Positions 35,538 through 43,735 of a stretch of DNA of 64,000 nt are shown here, one piece after another (within the stretch, counting starts at the first letter, position 1; every line of letters starts with the position of its first letter). The DNA lies in assembly GCA_014650415.1 (NCBI GenBank), contig BMUX01000006.1:248001-312000 (forward strand), given 5' to 3'. Source of the stretch: Streptomyces spiroverticillatus (GTDB lineage: Bacteria; Actinomycetota; Actinomycetes; Streptomycetales; Streptomycetaceae). The translations under genes were made by a program, and so were the position numbers. The notes under the pieces are model-generated. The model worked only from the letters and a program-made list of their open reading frames with translations, was not told the origin of the DNA and made no database searches.

Positions 35538-37382
35538 ATGCCGGAGAACAGTTTCGGGCCATCCCGCCGCACCCTGCTGGGCGCGAGCGCCGCCGCAGTG
35601 GCCGCGGCCGTCACGGGAGTCGCTCCCGTCGCCGCCGCCGAACGAGGACCGACGTACACCGACGCCCGTCTCAGACGGATCATCTCCGGCCTGACGCTGG
35701 AGGAGAAGGTCGGGCAGCTCTTCGTGATGCGGGTGTACGGGCACTCCGCGACCGCCCCCGACCAGGTGGACATCGACGCGAACCTCAAGGAAATGGGAGT
35801 GCGCACCGCCGCCGAGCTGATCGCGAAGTACCACCTCGGGGGGATCATCTACTTCGCCTGGGCGCACAACACCCGCGACCCGCACCAGATCGCCGACCTC
35901 TCCAACGGCATCCAGAAAGCCGGGTTGGCCGAACGCCACCGCATACCGCTCCTCATATCCACCGACCAGGAACACGGCATCGTCGCCCGCGTCGGCAAGC
36001 CCGCCACCCTGATGCCCGGCGCCATGGCCCTCGGCGCGGGCGCCTCCCGGCGCGGCACCCAAGACGCCCGGGAGGCCGCCCGGATCGCCGGCGCGGAACT
36101 CCTCGCGCTCGGCATCCGCCAGAACTACGCCCCCGACGCCGACGTCAACGTCGACCCCGCCAACCCGGTCATCGGCGTCCGCTCCTTCGGGTCGGAGCCG
36201 AAGGCGGTGGCGGGGCTGGTCGCGGCGCAGGTCAAGGGCTACCAGGGGGCCGGCATCGCCACCGCAGCCAAGCACTTCCCCGGCCACGGCGACACCAAGG
36301 ACGACAGCCACGACCAGCTCCCGCATATCGACCACACCCGCGAGGAGTGGGAGGCCCTGGACGCCCCGCCCTTCCGGGCCGCCATCGCCGCCGGGATCGA
36401 CTCGATCATGACGGCGCACATCGTGGTCCCCTCCCTCGACCCCGCCGAGGACCCGGCGACGCTGTCCCGCCCCATCCTGACCGGGGTCCTGCGGGAGCAG
36501 CTGGGCTACCGGGGTGTGGTGGTGACCGACTCGCTGGGCATGCAGGGGGTGCGCACCAAGTACGGGGACGACCGCGTCCCGGTCCTCGCCCTGAAGGCGG
36601 GCTGCGACCAGCTCCTCAACCCGCCGAACCTGGCGGTGGCGTGGAACGCGGTCCTGGCGGCGGTCAGGGGCGGCGAACTCACCGAGGCCCGCCTCGACGA
36701 GTCGATCCTGCGCATCCTGCGCATGAAGGCCCGCCGGGGCCTCTTCGACCGCCCGTACGTCACCCACCGGGGTGTCGACCGCACGGTCGGCATCCGCTCC
36801 CACCTGGCGGCGGCGGACCGCATCGCGGACGCGACGACGACGGTCCTGGTGAACGAGGGCGGGACGCTGCCGCTCTCCCGCCGCAAGCACCGCCGGGTGC
36901 TGGTCGTCGGCGTCGACCCGGCGTCCCCCTCGGGCACCACGGGCCCGCCGACGGCCGTGCTGGCCCGGGTGCTGGGGGAGTCGGGCTTCACGGCGACCGC
37001 CCTGTCCACGGGCTCGGCCCCGTCGCGGGCGAAGATCGACGAGGCGGTGGCGGCGGCCCGTGCCGGCGCGGACGCGGTCCTGGTCGCCACCCGGAACGTC
37101 TCGGCGACCAGCGCGCAGCGGACGCTGGTGGCGGAGCTGGCGGCGGTGGGCGTCCCTGTCATTACCCTCGCCCTGCAAAACCCGTACGACGTGGCCCAGT
37201 TGACCGGTCTCGGCGCGAGGGCCCACCTGGCGGCGTACTCCTGGACGGACGTCGAAATGGGGGCGGCGGTACGGGTGCTGACCGGCCGGATCCGCCCCTC
37301 CGGGCGTCTTCCCGTGCCGGTGCAGCGGGCGGACGATCCCGCGAAGGTCCTCTTCCCGGTGGGGCACGGGTTGCGCTTCTGA
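35538..37382 (+). CDS. Tat-exported GH3 beta-N-acetylglucosaminidase (NagZ-like)
   Basis: Cleaves GlcNAc from peptidoglycan fragments or chito-oligosaccharides outside the cell. 614 residues from the ATG at 35538 (AAAGGGG before it). Twin-arginine signal SRRTLLGAS (Arg10-Arg11) and an Ala-rich core. The GH3 N-terminal barrel contains Lys245-His246 in KHFPGHG followed by DSH, with His258 as the proposed acid/base of the NagZ subgroup. The nucleophile is Asp331 (VVTDSLGMQGV). A C-terminal alpha/beta GH3_C domain follows (to PVGHGLRF). The DSH loop marks N-acetylglucosaminidase rather than beta-glucosidase. With GH20 and glmS in the same window it supports amino-sugar recycling. Confidence 0.92.
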   Translation: MPENSFGPSRRTLLGASAAAVAAAVTGVAPVAAAERGPTYTDARLRRIISGLTLEEKVGQLFVMRVYGHSATAPDQVDIDANLKEMGVRTAAELIAKYHLGGIIYFAWAHNTRDPHQIADLSNGIQKAGLAERHRIPLLISTDQEHGIVARVGKPATLMPGAMALGAGASRRGTQDAREAARIAGAELLALGIRQNYAPDADVNVDPANPVIGVRSFGSEPKAVAGLVAAQVKGYQGAGIATAAKHFPGHGDTKDDSHDQLPHIDHTREEWEALDAPPFRAAIAAGIDSIMTAHIVVPSLDPAEDPATLSRPILTGVLREQLGYRGVVVTDSLGMQGVRTKYGDDRVPVLALKAGCDQLLNPPNLAVAWNAVLAAVRGGELTEARLDESILRILRMKARRGLFDRPYVTHRGVDRTVGIRSHLAAADRIADATTTVLVNEGGTLPLSRRKHRRVLVVGVDPASPSGTTGPPTAVLARVLGESGFTATALSTGSAPSRAKIDEAVAAARAGADAVLVATRNVSATSAQRTLVAELAAVGVPVITLALQNPYDVAQLTGLGARAHLAAYSWTDVEMGAAVRVLTGRIRPSGRLPVPVQRADDPAKVLFPVGHGLRF

Positions 37383-37387
37383 GGCGG

Positions 37388-37423
37388 GGCCCGGCTGCCC
37401 CTGGTGCCAGGGGCAGCCGGGCC
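37388..37423. terminator. terminator between GH3 and the isomerase operon
   Basis: 17-bp perfect arms (GGCCCGGCTGCCCCTGG and complement) 6 bp after the GH3 stop and close to the convergent operon end. Confidence 0.75.
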
Positions 37424-37431
37424 GCGTGTCG

Positions 37432-37465
37432 TGAGAGGACATGCTCCTCGTTAGAGGACGTGCTC
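37432..37465 (-). repeat. duplicated 3' end of the isomerase gene
   Basis: TTAGAGGACGTGCTC (37451-37465, which holds the stop TAA and the codons of EHVL) recurs as TGAGAGGACATGCTC at 37432-37446, just past the stop, with 13/15 identity and a 19-bp period. Confidence 0.8.
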
Positions 37466-38284
37466 CGTGAAGCGGGCGGCGACCTCCGCGAGGAGTTCCG
37501 CGCCGGGGCGGGCCCACAGGTCCTCGTTGAAGATCTCGACCTCGATCGGGCCGGTGAAGCCCGTCGCGTCGACCTGTTCTCGGAAGGACCGCATGTCGAT
37601 GCTTCCGTCGCCCAACTGGCCCCGGCCCAGCAGGACCCCTGCCGGGAGCGGGGTGATCCAGTCCGCCACCTGGAAGGAGTGGATGCGGCCCGACGCGCCC
37701 GCCCGGGCGATCTGCGCGGGGGCCTGGTCGTCCCACCAGATGTGGTACGTGTCCACGACCACCCCGACCTGGGAGGCGGGGAAGCGTTCCGCCAGGTCCA
37801 GGGCCTGGCCCAGGGTGGAGACCACGCAGCGGTCCGAGGCGAACATCGGGTGCAGGGGCTCGATGGCGAGCCGGACGCCCCGCTCGGCCGCGTACGGGGC
37901 CAGGACCGCGAGCGCGTCCGCGATGCGCTCGCGGGCGGCGGTCAAGTCCCGTTCGCCGGAGGGGAGCCCGCCGGAGACCAGGACGAGGGTGTCGGTGCCG
38001 AGCGTCGCCGCCTCGTCGATCGCCTTGCGGTTGTCATCGAGGGCCGCGGTGCGCAGTTTTGGGTCGGTGGCCGTCAGGAAGCCGCCCCGGCACAGGCTCG
38101 TGACGCTCAGGCCGGACTCGCGCATCAGCTTGGCGGCACGTTCGACCCCGTACTCCTGGACGGGGGCGCGCCACAGGCCGACGTGGGAGATGCCGGATGC
38201 GGTGCAGCCGGTCGCCAGCTCCTCCAACGACCACTGCTTGACGGTCTCCTGATTGATGCTCAGGCGGGCGAGGTCGGTGGTCAC
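37451..38284 (-). CDS. sugar phosphate isomerase/epimerase (AP-endonuclease-2 TIM barrel)
   Basis: 277 residues from a GTG at 38284 that overlaps the stop of the DUF993 gene (GTGA). The xylose isomerase-like TIM barrel is recognisable from strands with SVTSLCRGGFLTATD, ERGVRLAIEPLHPMFASDRCVV, VGVVVDTYHIWWDD and RIHSFQVADWITPL. Glu and His positions match the divalent-metal ligands of this family. Last gene of the LacI-linked operon; possible role: isomerisation or epimerisation of the ketose or inosose intermediate made by the oxidoreductase. The 3' end is duplicated downstream. Confidence 0.88.
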   Translation of the reverse strand: MTTDLARLSINQETVKQWSLEELATGCTASGISHVGLWRAPVQEYGVERAAKLMRESGLSVTSLCRGGFLTATDPKLRTAALDDNRKAIDEAATLGTDTLVLVSGGLPSGERDLTAARERIADALAVLAPYAAERGVRLAIEPLHPMFASDRCVVSTLGQALDLAERFPASQVGVVVDTYHIWWDDQAPAQIARAGASGRIHSFQVADWITPLPAGVLLGRGQLGDGSIDMRSFREQVDATGFTGPIEVEIFNEDLWARPGAELLAEVAARFTEHVL

Positions 38285-39444
38285 TGGGGTACTCCGTGGA
38301 CGGTGAGGAGGGAGCGCATCCGCGAGGCCGCCAGCGCCGGGTCGGGGAACAGGCCGACGCCGTCGGCGAGTTGGTAGGCCCGGGCCAGGTGCGGCAGGGA
38401 GCGGGCCGACTGGAGCCCGCCCACCATCGTGAAGTGCGACTGGTGGCCCGCCAGCCAGGCGAGGAGGACCACGCCCGTCTTGTAGAAGCGGGTCGGGGTC
38501 TGGAAGAGGTGGCGGGACAGCTCGACCGTCGGGTCGAGGAGCTTGCGGAAGCCCTCGCGGTCACCCGTGTCGAGGACCCGTACTGCTTCCGCCGCCAGCG
38601 GGCCCAGCGGGTCGAAAATGCCCAACAGGGCGTGGGAGAAGCCGCGTTCGTCGCCCGCGATGAGCTCGGGGTAGTTGAAGTCGTCGCCGGTGTAGCAGCG
38701 CACGCCCTCCGGCAGACGGCGGCGCAGGTCGACCTCGCGCTGGGCGTCCAGGAGGGACACCTTGATGCCGTCGATCTTGTCGGGGTGGGCGGCGATGACC
38801 TCCAGGAAGGTCTCGGTCGCCGCGTCCAGGTCGGAGGAGCCCCAGTAGCCGTCCAGCGCCGGGTCGAACATCGGGCCCAGCCAGTGCAGGACGACGGGCT
38901 CGGAGGCCTGGCGCAGGAGATGCCCGTACGTCGCGAGGTAGTCCTCGGGGCCGTCGGCCGCCGCAGCCAGGGCGCGGGAGGCCATCAGGATGGCCTGGGC
39001 GCCGGTGGACTCGACGAGGGCGAGCTGCTCCTCGTACGCAGCCGTGACGGTTGCCACGTCGTGTGCACCCGGGCCGAGTTGGTCCGTCCCGACGCCGCAG
39101 GCGATCGCGCCGCCCACCGTCTTCGCCTCGGCGGCCGAGCGGCGGATCAGCTCCGCCGCGCCCGCCCAGTCCAGGCCCATGCCGCGCTGCGCCGTGTCCA
39201 TCGCCTCGGCGACGCCCAGGCCGTGCGACCACAGATGGCGGCGGAAGGCGAGGGTGGAGTCCCAGTCGACGGCCGCCGGGGAGTCGGGGCTCGTGTCGGC
39301 GTACGGGTCCGCGACCACGTGGGCGGCGGAGAAGACCGTACGGGAGACCAGGGGGCTGCCCCCGGCGGCGTACGAGGAAGGCTCGGTGCGGGGTGTGTAG
39401 GTGTACGTTCGCCCGCCGGCGGCGGGGAGGATCAGCGTGCTCAC
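38281..39444 (-). CDS. dihydrodipicolinate synthase-family protein (DUF993)
   Basis: 387 residues. The class I aldolase-like barrel includes VGGAIACGVGTDQLG, LMASRALAAAADGPEDYLATYGHLL and IDGIKVSLLDAQREVDLRRRLP. The conserved Lys of IKVS fits the position of a Schiff-base lysine, and GVRCYTGDDFNYPELIAGDERGFSHALLGIFD the later strands. Homologues are annotated DUF993 or 'dihydrodipicolinate synthase family' in actinobacteria with no known substrate. Together with the oxidoreductase and isomerase this suggests a short catabolic route with a retro-aldol step. Confidence 0.85.
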   Translation of the reverse strand: MSTLILPAAGGRTYTYTPRTEPSSYAAGGSPLVSRTVFSAAHVVADPYADTSPDSPAAVDWDSTLAFRRHLWSHGLGVAEAMDTAQRGMGLDWAGAAELIRRSAAEAKTVGGAIACGVGTDQLGPGAHDVATVTAAYEEQLALVESTGAQAILMASRALAAAADGPEDYLATYGHLLRQASEPVVLHWLGPMFDPALDGYWGSSDLDAATETFLEVIAAHPDKIDGIKVSLLDAQREVDLRRRLPEGVRCYTGDDFNYPELIAGDERGFSHALLGIFDPLGPLAAEAVRVLDTGDREGFRKLLDPTVELSRHLFQTPTRFYKTGVVLLAWLAGHQSHFTMVGGLQSARSLPHLARAYQLADGVGLFPDPALAASRMRSLLTVHGVPQ

Positions 39445-39595
39445 GGGGTGGGCTCCGTAGCGTGGTCGGGGCGGCTGCCGGGGGAGAGGGGCCGGGGGCG
39501 GGGCGGCCGCCCGGCGCGGACTCGGGGATCTGCGCCGGGCCGGGTGCGGAGGAGGCGGGTGCCCGCCTTCGCCCGCACCCGCAGGGGCGGCCTGC

Positions 39596-40747
39596 TCACA
39601 GGGACAGCTCGGGGACGTCGTAACGGCGGCCCTCCGCCGAGGACTTGAGGCCCAGCTCGGCGAGCTGGACGCCGCGCGCGCCCGCCAGGAGGTCCCAGGT
39701 GTAGGGCTCGTCCAGGACGACGTGGCGCAGGAACAGCTCCCACTGGGCCTTGAAGCCGTTGTCGAAGACGGCGTTGTCCGGGACCTCCTGCCACTGGTCG
39801 CGGAAGGACTCGGTGACCGGGAGGTCGGGGTTCCAGACCGGCTTCGGGGTGGCCGAGCGGTGCTGGACGCGGCAGTTGCGCAGGCCCGCGACGGCGGAGC
39901 CGTGCGTGCCGTCGACCTGGAACTCGACCAGCTCGTCGCGGTTGACGCGCACCGACCAGGAGGAGTTGATCTGGGCGATCGCGCCGCCCTCCAGCTGGAA
40001 GATGCCGTACGCGGAGTCGTCGGCGGTGGCCGGGTAGGGCTTGCCCTGCTCGTCCCAGCGCTCCGGGATGTGCGTGGCGACCTGCGCGGTGACGGAGGTG
40101 ACCCTGCCGAACAGCTCGTGCAGCACGTACTCCCAGTGCGGGAACATGTCCACGACGATGCCGCCGCCGTCCTGTGCCCGGTAGTTCCAGGACGGGCGCT
40201 GGGCCTCCTGCCAGTCGCCCTCGAAGACCCAGTAGCCGAACTCGCCGCGCACGGACAGGATCTCGCCGAAGAAGCCGCCGTCGATGAGGCGCTTCAGCTT
40301 CAGCAGGCCCGGCAGGAAGATCTTGTCCTGGACGACACCGTTCTTGATCCCGGCGGCGCGGGCGAGGCGGGCCAGCTCCAGGGCGCCGTCGACGCCGGTG
40401 GCGGTCGGCTTCTCGGTGTAGATGTGCTTTCCGGCGGCTATCGCCTGCTTCAGGGCGTCCTCGCGGGCCGAGGTGACCTGGGCGTCGAAGTAGATGTCGA
40501 TCGACTCGTCGGCGAGGACGGCCTCCAGGTCCGTGGACCACTCCTCGATGCCGTGCTGCTCGGCCATGGCCTTCAGGGCGTGCTCGCGGCGGCCGACGAG
40601 GACGGGCTCCGGCCACAGGACGTCACCGTTGCCGAGGTCGAGGCCGCCCTGCTCGCGGATCGCGAGGATGGACCGTACGAGGTGCTGGCGGTAGCCCATT
40701 CGTCCGGTGACGCCGTTCATGGCGATCCGCACCGTCTTGCGTGTCAC
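39596..40747 (-). CDS. Gfo/Idh/MocA-family NAD(P)-dependent oxidoreductase
   Basis: 383 residues from a GTG at 40747 (GAAGGGGA upstream). N-terminal Rossmann domain (VRIAMNGVTGRMGYRQH in place of a canonical GxGxxG). The EKP motif (KHIYTEKPTATG) includes the catalytic Lys. A C-terminal alpha/beta domain has DMFPHWEYVLHELFG, where DxxxH is the usual acid/base pattern. Acts on sugars, inositols or sugar acids; the substrate is unknown. First gene of the LacI-controlled operon; its start lies 50 bp from the perfect operator. Confidence 0.9.
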   Translation of the reverse strand: MTRKTVRIAMNGVTGRMGYRQHLVRSILAIREQGGLDLGNGDVLWPEPVLVGRREHALKAMAEQHGIEEWSTDLEAVLADESIDIYFDAQVTSAREDALKQAIAAGKHIYTEKPTATGVDGALELARLARAAGIKNGVVQDKIFLPGLLKLKRLIDGGFFGEILSVRGEFGYWVFEGDWQEAQRPSWNYRAQDGGGIVVDMFPHWEYVLHELFGRVTSVTAQVATHIPERWDEQGKPYPATADDSAYGIFQLEGGAIAQINSSWSVRVNRDELVEFQVDGTHGSAVAGLRNCRVQHRSATPKPVWNPDLPVTESFRDQWQEVPDNAVFDNGFKAQWELFLRHVVLDEPYTWDLLAGARGVQLAELGLKSSAEGRRYDVPELSL

Positions 40748-40797
40748 GTCAGTCCCCTTCGTACGGCCGAGTCCACCCGGCCACGTCCGCTTCCGCG

Positions 40798-40813
40798 TAG
40801 AAAGCGCTTTCTA
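40798..40813. promoter_or_regulatory. LacI-family operator
   Basis: TAGAAAGCGCTTTCTA is a perfect 16-bp palindrome with the central CG typical of LacI-family sites. It lies between the divergent oxidoreductase operon (start 40747) and the LacI gene (start 40926). Confidence 0.9.
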
Positions 40814-40925
40814 TACGCTGCGAGGCAAGAAGCTAACCTGTGCACGGCGGTGCGACAAGACCCGGAGGCCGGTCAACTGGATCCGGCGTCCCGATGGACG
40901 AGGTCAGACAGATGAGGGCTGCGCG

Positions 40926-41990
40926 ATGACAGTGACCCTGGCGGACGTGGCGGCCCACGCCCGGGTGTCGCCCGCGACGGTGTCGCGGGTGCTGAACGGC
41001 AACTACCCGGTGGCGGCGGCCACCCGCGAACGCGTCCTGCGCGCGGTCTCGGAGCTGGACTACGTGGTGAACGGCCCGGCCAGCGCGCTCGCCGCCGCCA
41101 CCTCCGACCTGGTCGGCATCCTGGTCAACGACATCGCCGATCCCTTCTTCGGGATCATGGCGGGCGCGGCACAGGCGCACCTGAACGCACCCGCGGACCC
41201 GTCCGCCCCGGTGCGCACGAACGGCGAACGCCTCGCCGTCGTCTGCAACACCGGCGGCTCGCCCGCCCGCGAACTGACCTACCTCACCCTCCTCCAGCGC
41301 CAGCGCGCGGCCGCCGTGATCCTCACCGGCGGCGCCATCGAGGACGACGAGCACTCGGCGGCGGTCGCGGCGAAGCTGGCCAGGCTGGCGGAGGCGGGCA
41401 CGCGGATCGTGCTGTGCGGACGGCCCGCGCTGAGCGGGCCCGGGGCGGGACCCGTCCACGCCACGCTCTCCTTCGACAACCGCGCCGGGGCACGCCGGCT
41501 CACCGAGCACCTGCTCGGGCTCGGTCACACCCGGATCGGTTACGTCGCCGGACCTGCCGAACGGACCACGACCCGCCACCGCCTGGAGGGCCACCGGGAC
41601 GCCCTCTCCGCGGCGGGCGTCGCCCACGACCCGGCGCTGGTCCTGCACGGGTCGTACGACCGGGCCAGCGGCCGGGCCGCTGCCGCCCAACTCCTCTCCG
41701 CCGCACCGGACTTGACCGCGATCGTCGCCGCGAACGACACCATCGCACTGGGTGTGTGCGCGGGGGCGCGGGAGCGGGGGCTGCGCATCCCCGAGGACCT
41801 GTCGGTGACCGGCTTCGACGACCTGCCGTCGGCGACGGACGCGGTCCCGGCCCTGACGACGGTACGGCTGCCGCTGTACGAGGCGGGCGCGAGGGCGGGC
41901 GCACTGGCGACGGGGGCGGGGGTACCCGGGGGCGTGGAGGTGGTCCCGGCGGAGCTGGTCGTTCGGGGGTCGACGAAGGCGCCCCTTTAG
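40926..41990 (+). CDS. LacI-family transcriptional regulator
   Basis: 354 residues from the ATG at 40926. N-terminal HTH VTLADVAAHARVSPATVSRVLNGNYPVAAATRERV and hinge helix region. The periplasmic-binding-protein-like effector domain includes VGILVNDIADPFFG, IVLCGRPALS, HTRIGYVAGPAERTT and LSVTGFDDLPSATDAVPALTTVRLP. Very likely represses the divergent three-gene operon and itself through the palindrome at 40798. The effector should be the sugar or polyol the operon degrades. Its TAG stop is part of a small hairpin (41981-41994), after which repeat copy D begins. Confidence 0.93.
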   Translation: MTVTLADVAAHARVSPATVSRVLNGNYPVAAATRERVLRAVSELDYVVNGPASALAAATSDLVGILVNDIADPFFGIMAGAAQAHLNAPADPSAPVRTNGERLAVVCNTGGSPARELTYLTLLQRQRAAAVILTGGAIEDDEHSAAVAAKLARLAEAGTRIVLCGRPALSGPGAGPVHATLSFDNRAGARRLTEHLLGLGHTRIGYVAGPAERTTTRHRLEGHRDALSAAGVAHDPALVLHGSYDRASGRAAAAQLLSAAPDLTAIVAANDTIALGVCAGARERGLRIPEDLSVTGFDDLPSATDAVPALTTVRLPLYEAGARAGALATGAGVPGGVEVVPAELVVRGSTKAPL

Positions 41991-42114
41991 GGGCGCGGGG
42001 CTGTGTCGATTTGCGGCTCCGCCGCGCGGGCGCGAGCAACCACAACACACCCGCACGGAAACCCTCCAACTGCCCCCGCGGGTTTAGGTGAAGGGGCGGG
42101 GCTGGGGCCCCCTT
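41991..42114. repeat. dispersed intergenic repeat, copy D (same orientation as A)
   Basis: Starts GGGCGCGGGG right after the LacI stop and contains GCGCGAGCAACCACAACACACC and GGTTTAGGTGAAGGGGCGGGG. It occupies the 173-bp gap between the convergent LacI and ROK genes. The first bases pair with the LacI gene end (GCCCCT-TT-AGGGGC, 41981-41994). Confidence 0.8.
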
Positions 42115-42163
42115 GCCCAAGCGGGCAGAGCCGCACTCCCCGCCACGGGTCAGGCCGCTCAGG

Positions 42164-43489
42164 CTAAAGCACCGGCACCGCCCCCGGATCGTCCAGAACC
42201 GCCTCCCGCGCCAGCGCCGCCGCCCCCCGCAGCGTCGCCTCCTCCCCGAGCACACCCGGAGTGATCGGCGGCACGAGCGGCGGCGCCAGCGCCCGGCGGC
42301 CCGCGAGGCGGGCGTCGACGGCGGGGGCCAGCCAGCGGTACCAGTCGGCGAAGTAGCCGCCGAGGACGATCTCCTCCACGTCGAGCAGCACGATCATGCC
42401 GAGCACGGCCGCGCCGACCGCCTCGCCCGCCGCGCCGAGGGCCCTCACGGCGGCCGGGTCCCCGTCGTGCAGGGCGCGGTCGAGGGCGGCCAGTGCCGCG
42501 TCCTTCCCGTGCGTACGCAGGGCGTCGCCGAGGCCCGCCGCGTGAAGGAGCGGTTCGGGGCCCGCGTACACCGCCAGGCAGCCGCGCGCGCCGCAGGCAC
42601 ACGGCGGGCCGTCCAGGGCGAGCGGGACGTGGCCCGGCTCGATGGCGACGCCGTGGCTGCCGTCGTGGATGCGGCCGCCCACGACGAGGCCGCCGCCGAC
42701 ACCCGTGTCGGCCTTCAGGTAGGCGACGCCGTGGGGCGGCTGGGGGCGGCGGGCGGCGAGGGCCTGGTACTCGGCGAGAGCGGCGGCGTTGGCGTCGTTG
42801 ACGACCTCCAACGGGCAGTCGAGGCCGGGGAGTTCGGCGGATATGAGGGCGCCCAGGTCGGCCGGGCCCGTCCAGCCGAAGTCCGTGGCGGCCATCACGG
42901 TGTGCGAACTGTCCGAGGTGACGGGGCCCACCATCGCGACGACGACCCGGGAGAGCAGCGCGCCGGGAACCGAGCGGGCGTCAGCTTCCGCTCCGCGTAC
43001 GGCAGTTGCCACCGCACGGGCCAGGGCGCCCGGGTCGCCCTGGGGGACGCGGTGGGTGGTTTCGGCGCGCGTGACGACGGTGCCGGCGAGGTCGGTGAGG
43101 CGGACGCGGAGCCGTTCCAGGGTGATCTGGACGCTGATGGCCAGGACCCGTTCGGGGACGAGCAGGACGGGGCGGCTGGGCCGCCCCCGGCCCCGGGTTC
43201 CCGGGCCCGCGCCGCCGGTGCGCACCGCGTCCGACGCGGGTGCCGGGGGAGCCCCCGCCGCCCCGTCCTCCCGTACGAGCCCGCGTGCGGCGAGGTCGGC
43301 CACCAGCCCCGTGACGGATGCCGGGACCAGACCGGTGCCCTCGGCGATGCGGGTGCGCGGGCACGGGCCGTGGGCGGCGATGTGCCGCAGCACCAGGGCG
43401 AGGTTGTGACGGCGCACGGAGGCGGAGTCGGTGGGGCGGGCGCCGGGGGCCGGGGCGGATGGAGCGGGGGTGGGGGCGGTGTTCGACAC
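42164..43489 (-). CDS. ROK-family transcriptional regulator
   Basis: 441 residues. An N-terminal winged HTH (about 22-75: SVRRHNLALVLRHIAAHGPCPRTRIAEGTGLVPASVTGLVADL) follows a Pro/Ala-rich tail. The ROK domain has an ATPase-like fold: LKADTGVGGGLVVGGRIHDGSHGVAIEPGHV, then the Zn-binding CACGARGCLAVYAG and IVLLDVEEIVLGGYF. Probably controls the MFS-esterase pair across the 246-bp divergent gap, where a fitting 23-bp inverted repeat occurs at 43592-43614. The effector is likely a sugar. Confidence 0.92.
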   Translation of the reverse strand: MSNTAPTPAPSAPAPGARPTDSASVRRHNLALVLRHIAAHGPCPRTRIAEGTGLVPASVTGLVADLAARGLVREDGAAGAPPAPASDAVRTGGAGPGTRGRGRPSRPVLLVPERVLAISVQITLERLRVRLTDLAGTVVTRAETTHRVPQGDPGALARAVATAVRGAEADARSVPGALLSRVVVAMVGPVTSDSSHTVMAATDFGWTGPADLGALISAELPGLDCPLEVVNDANAAALAEYQALAARRPQPPHGVAYLKADTGVGGGLVVGGRIHDGSHGVAIEPGHVPLALDGPPCACGARGCLAVYAGPEPLLHAAGLGDALRTHGKDAALAALDRALHDGDPAAVRALGAAGEAVGAAVLGMIVLLDVEEIVLGGYFADWYRWLAPAVDARLAGRRALAPPLVPPITPGVLGEEATLRGAAALAREAVLDDPGAVPVL

Positions 43490-43591
43490 ACAGCGATTGT
43501 CCCCCGGGCGAGCGGGCGGGCGGAGCCGGGGCGCGTGGCCCGGGTCCGCCGCCCGACCCCGGTCAGGGGCCCGGTGTAACGTGCACCACCT

Positions 43592-43614
43592 TTTAATTCA
43601 ACCCTTGACTTAAA
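43592..43614. promoter_or_regulatory. ROK-type operator
   Basis: TTTAATTCAA-CCC-TTGACTTAAA, a 23-bp inverted repeat with one mismatch between the arms, in an otherwise GC-rich region. It lies 122 bp upstream of the MFS transporter start and 103 bp from the ROK gene start. TTTANTTCAA-like half sites are typical for NagC/XylR-type ROK repressors. TTGACTT inside it could also be part of a -35 element. Confidence 0.75.
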
Positions 43615-43735
43615 TAGCCGTCCGCCGGAATCTGCTGGTGAGCAAGGTGACGCGGCAGGCGTTCCCGCGCAGGCCGACAGCGACGCCGGCCGACCGGCCC
43701 GCGGCCGGTGCACGTTTTCAGAGAGGCATCACCAC

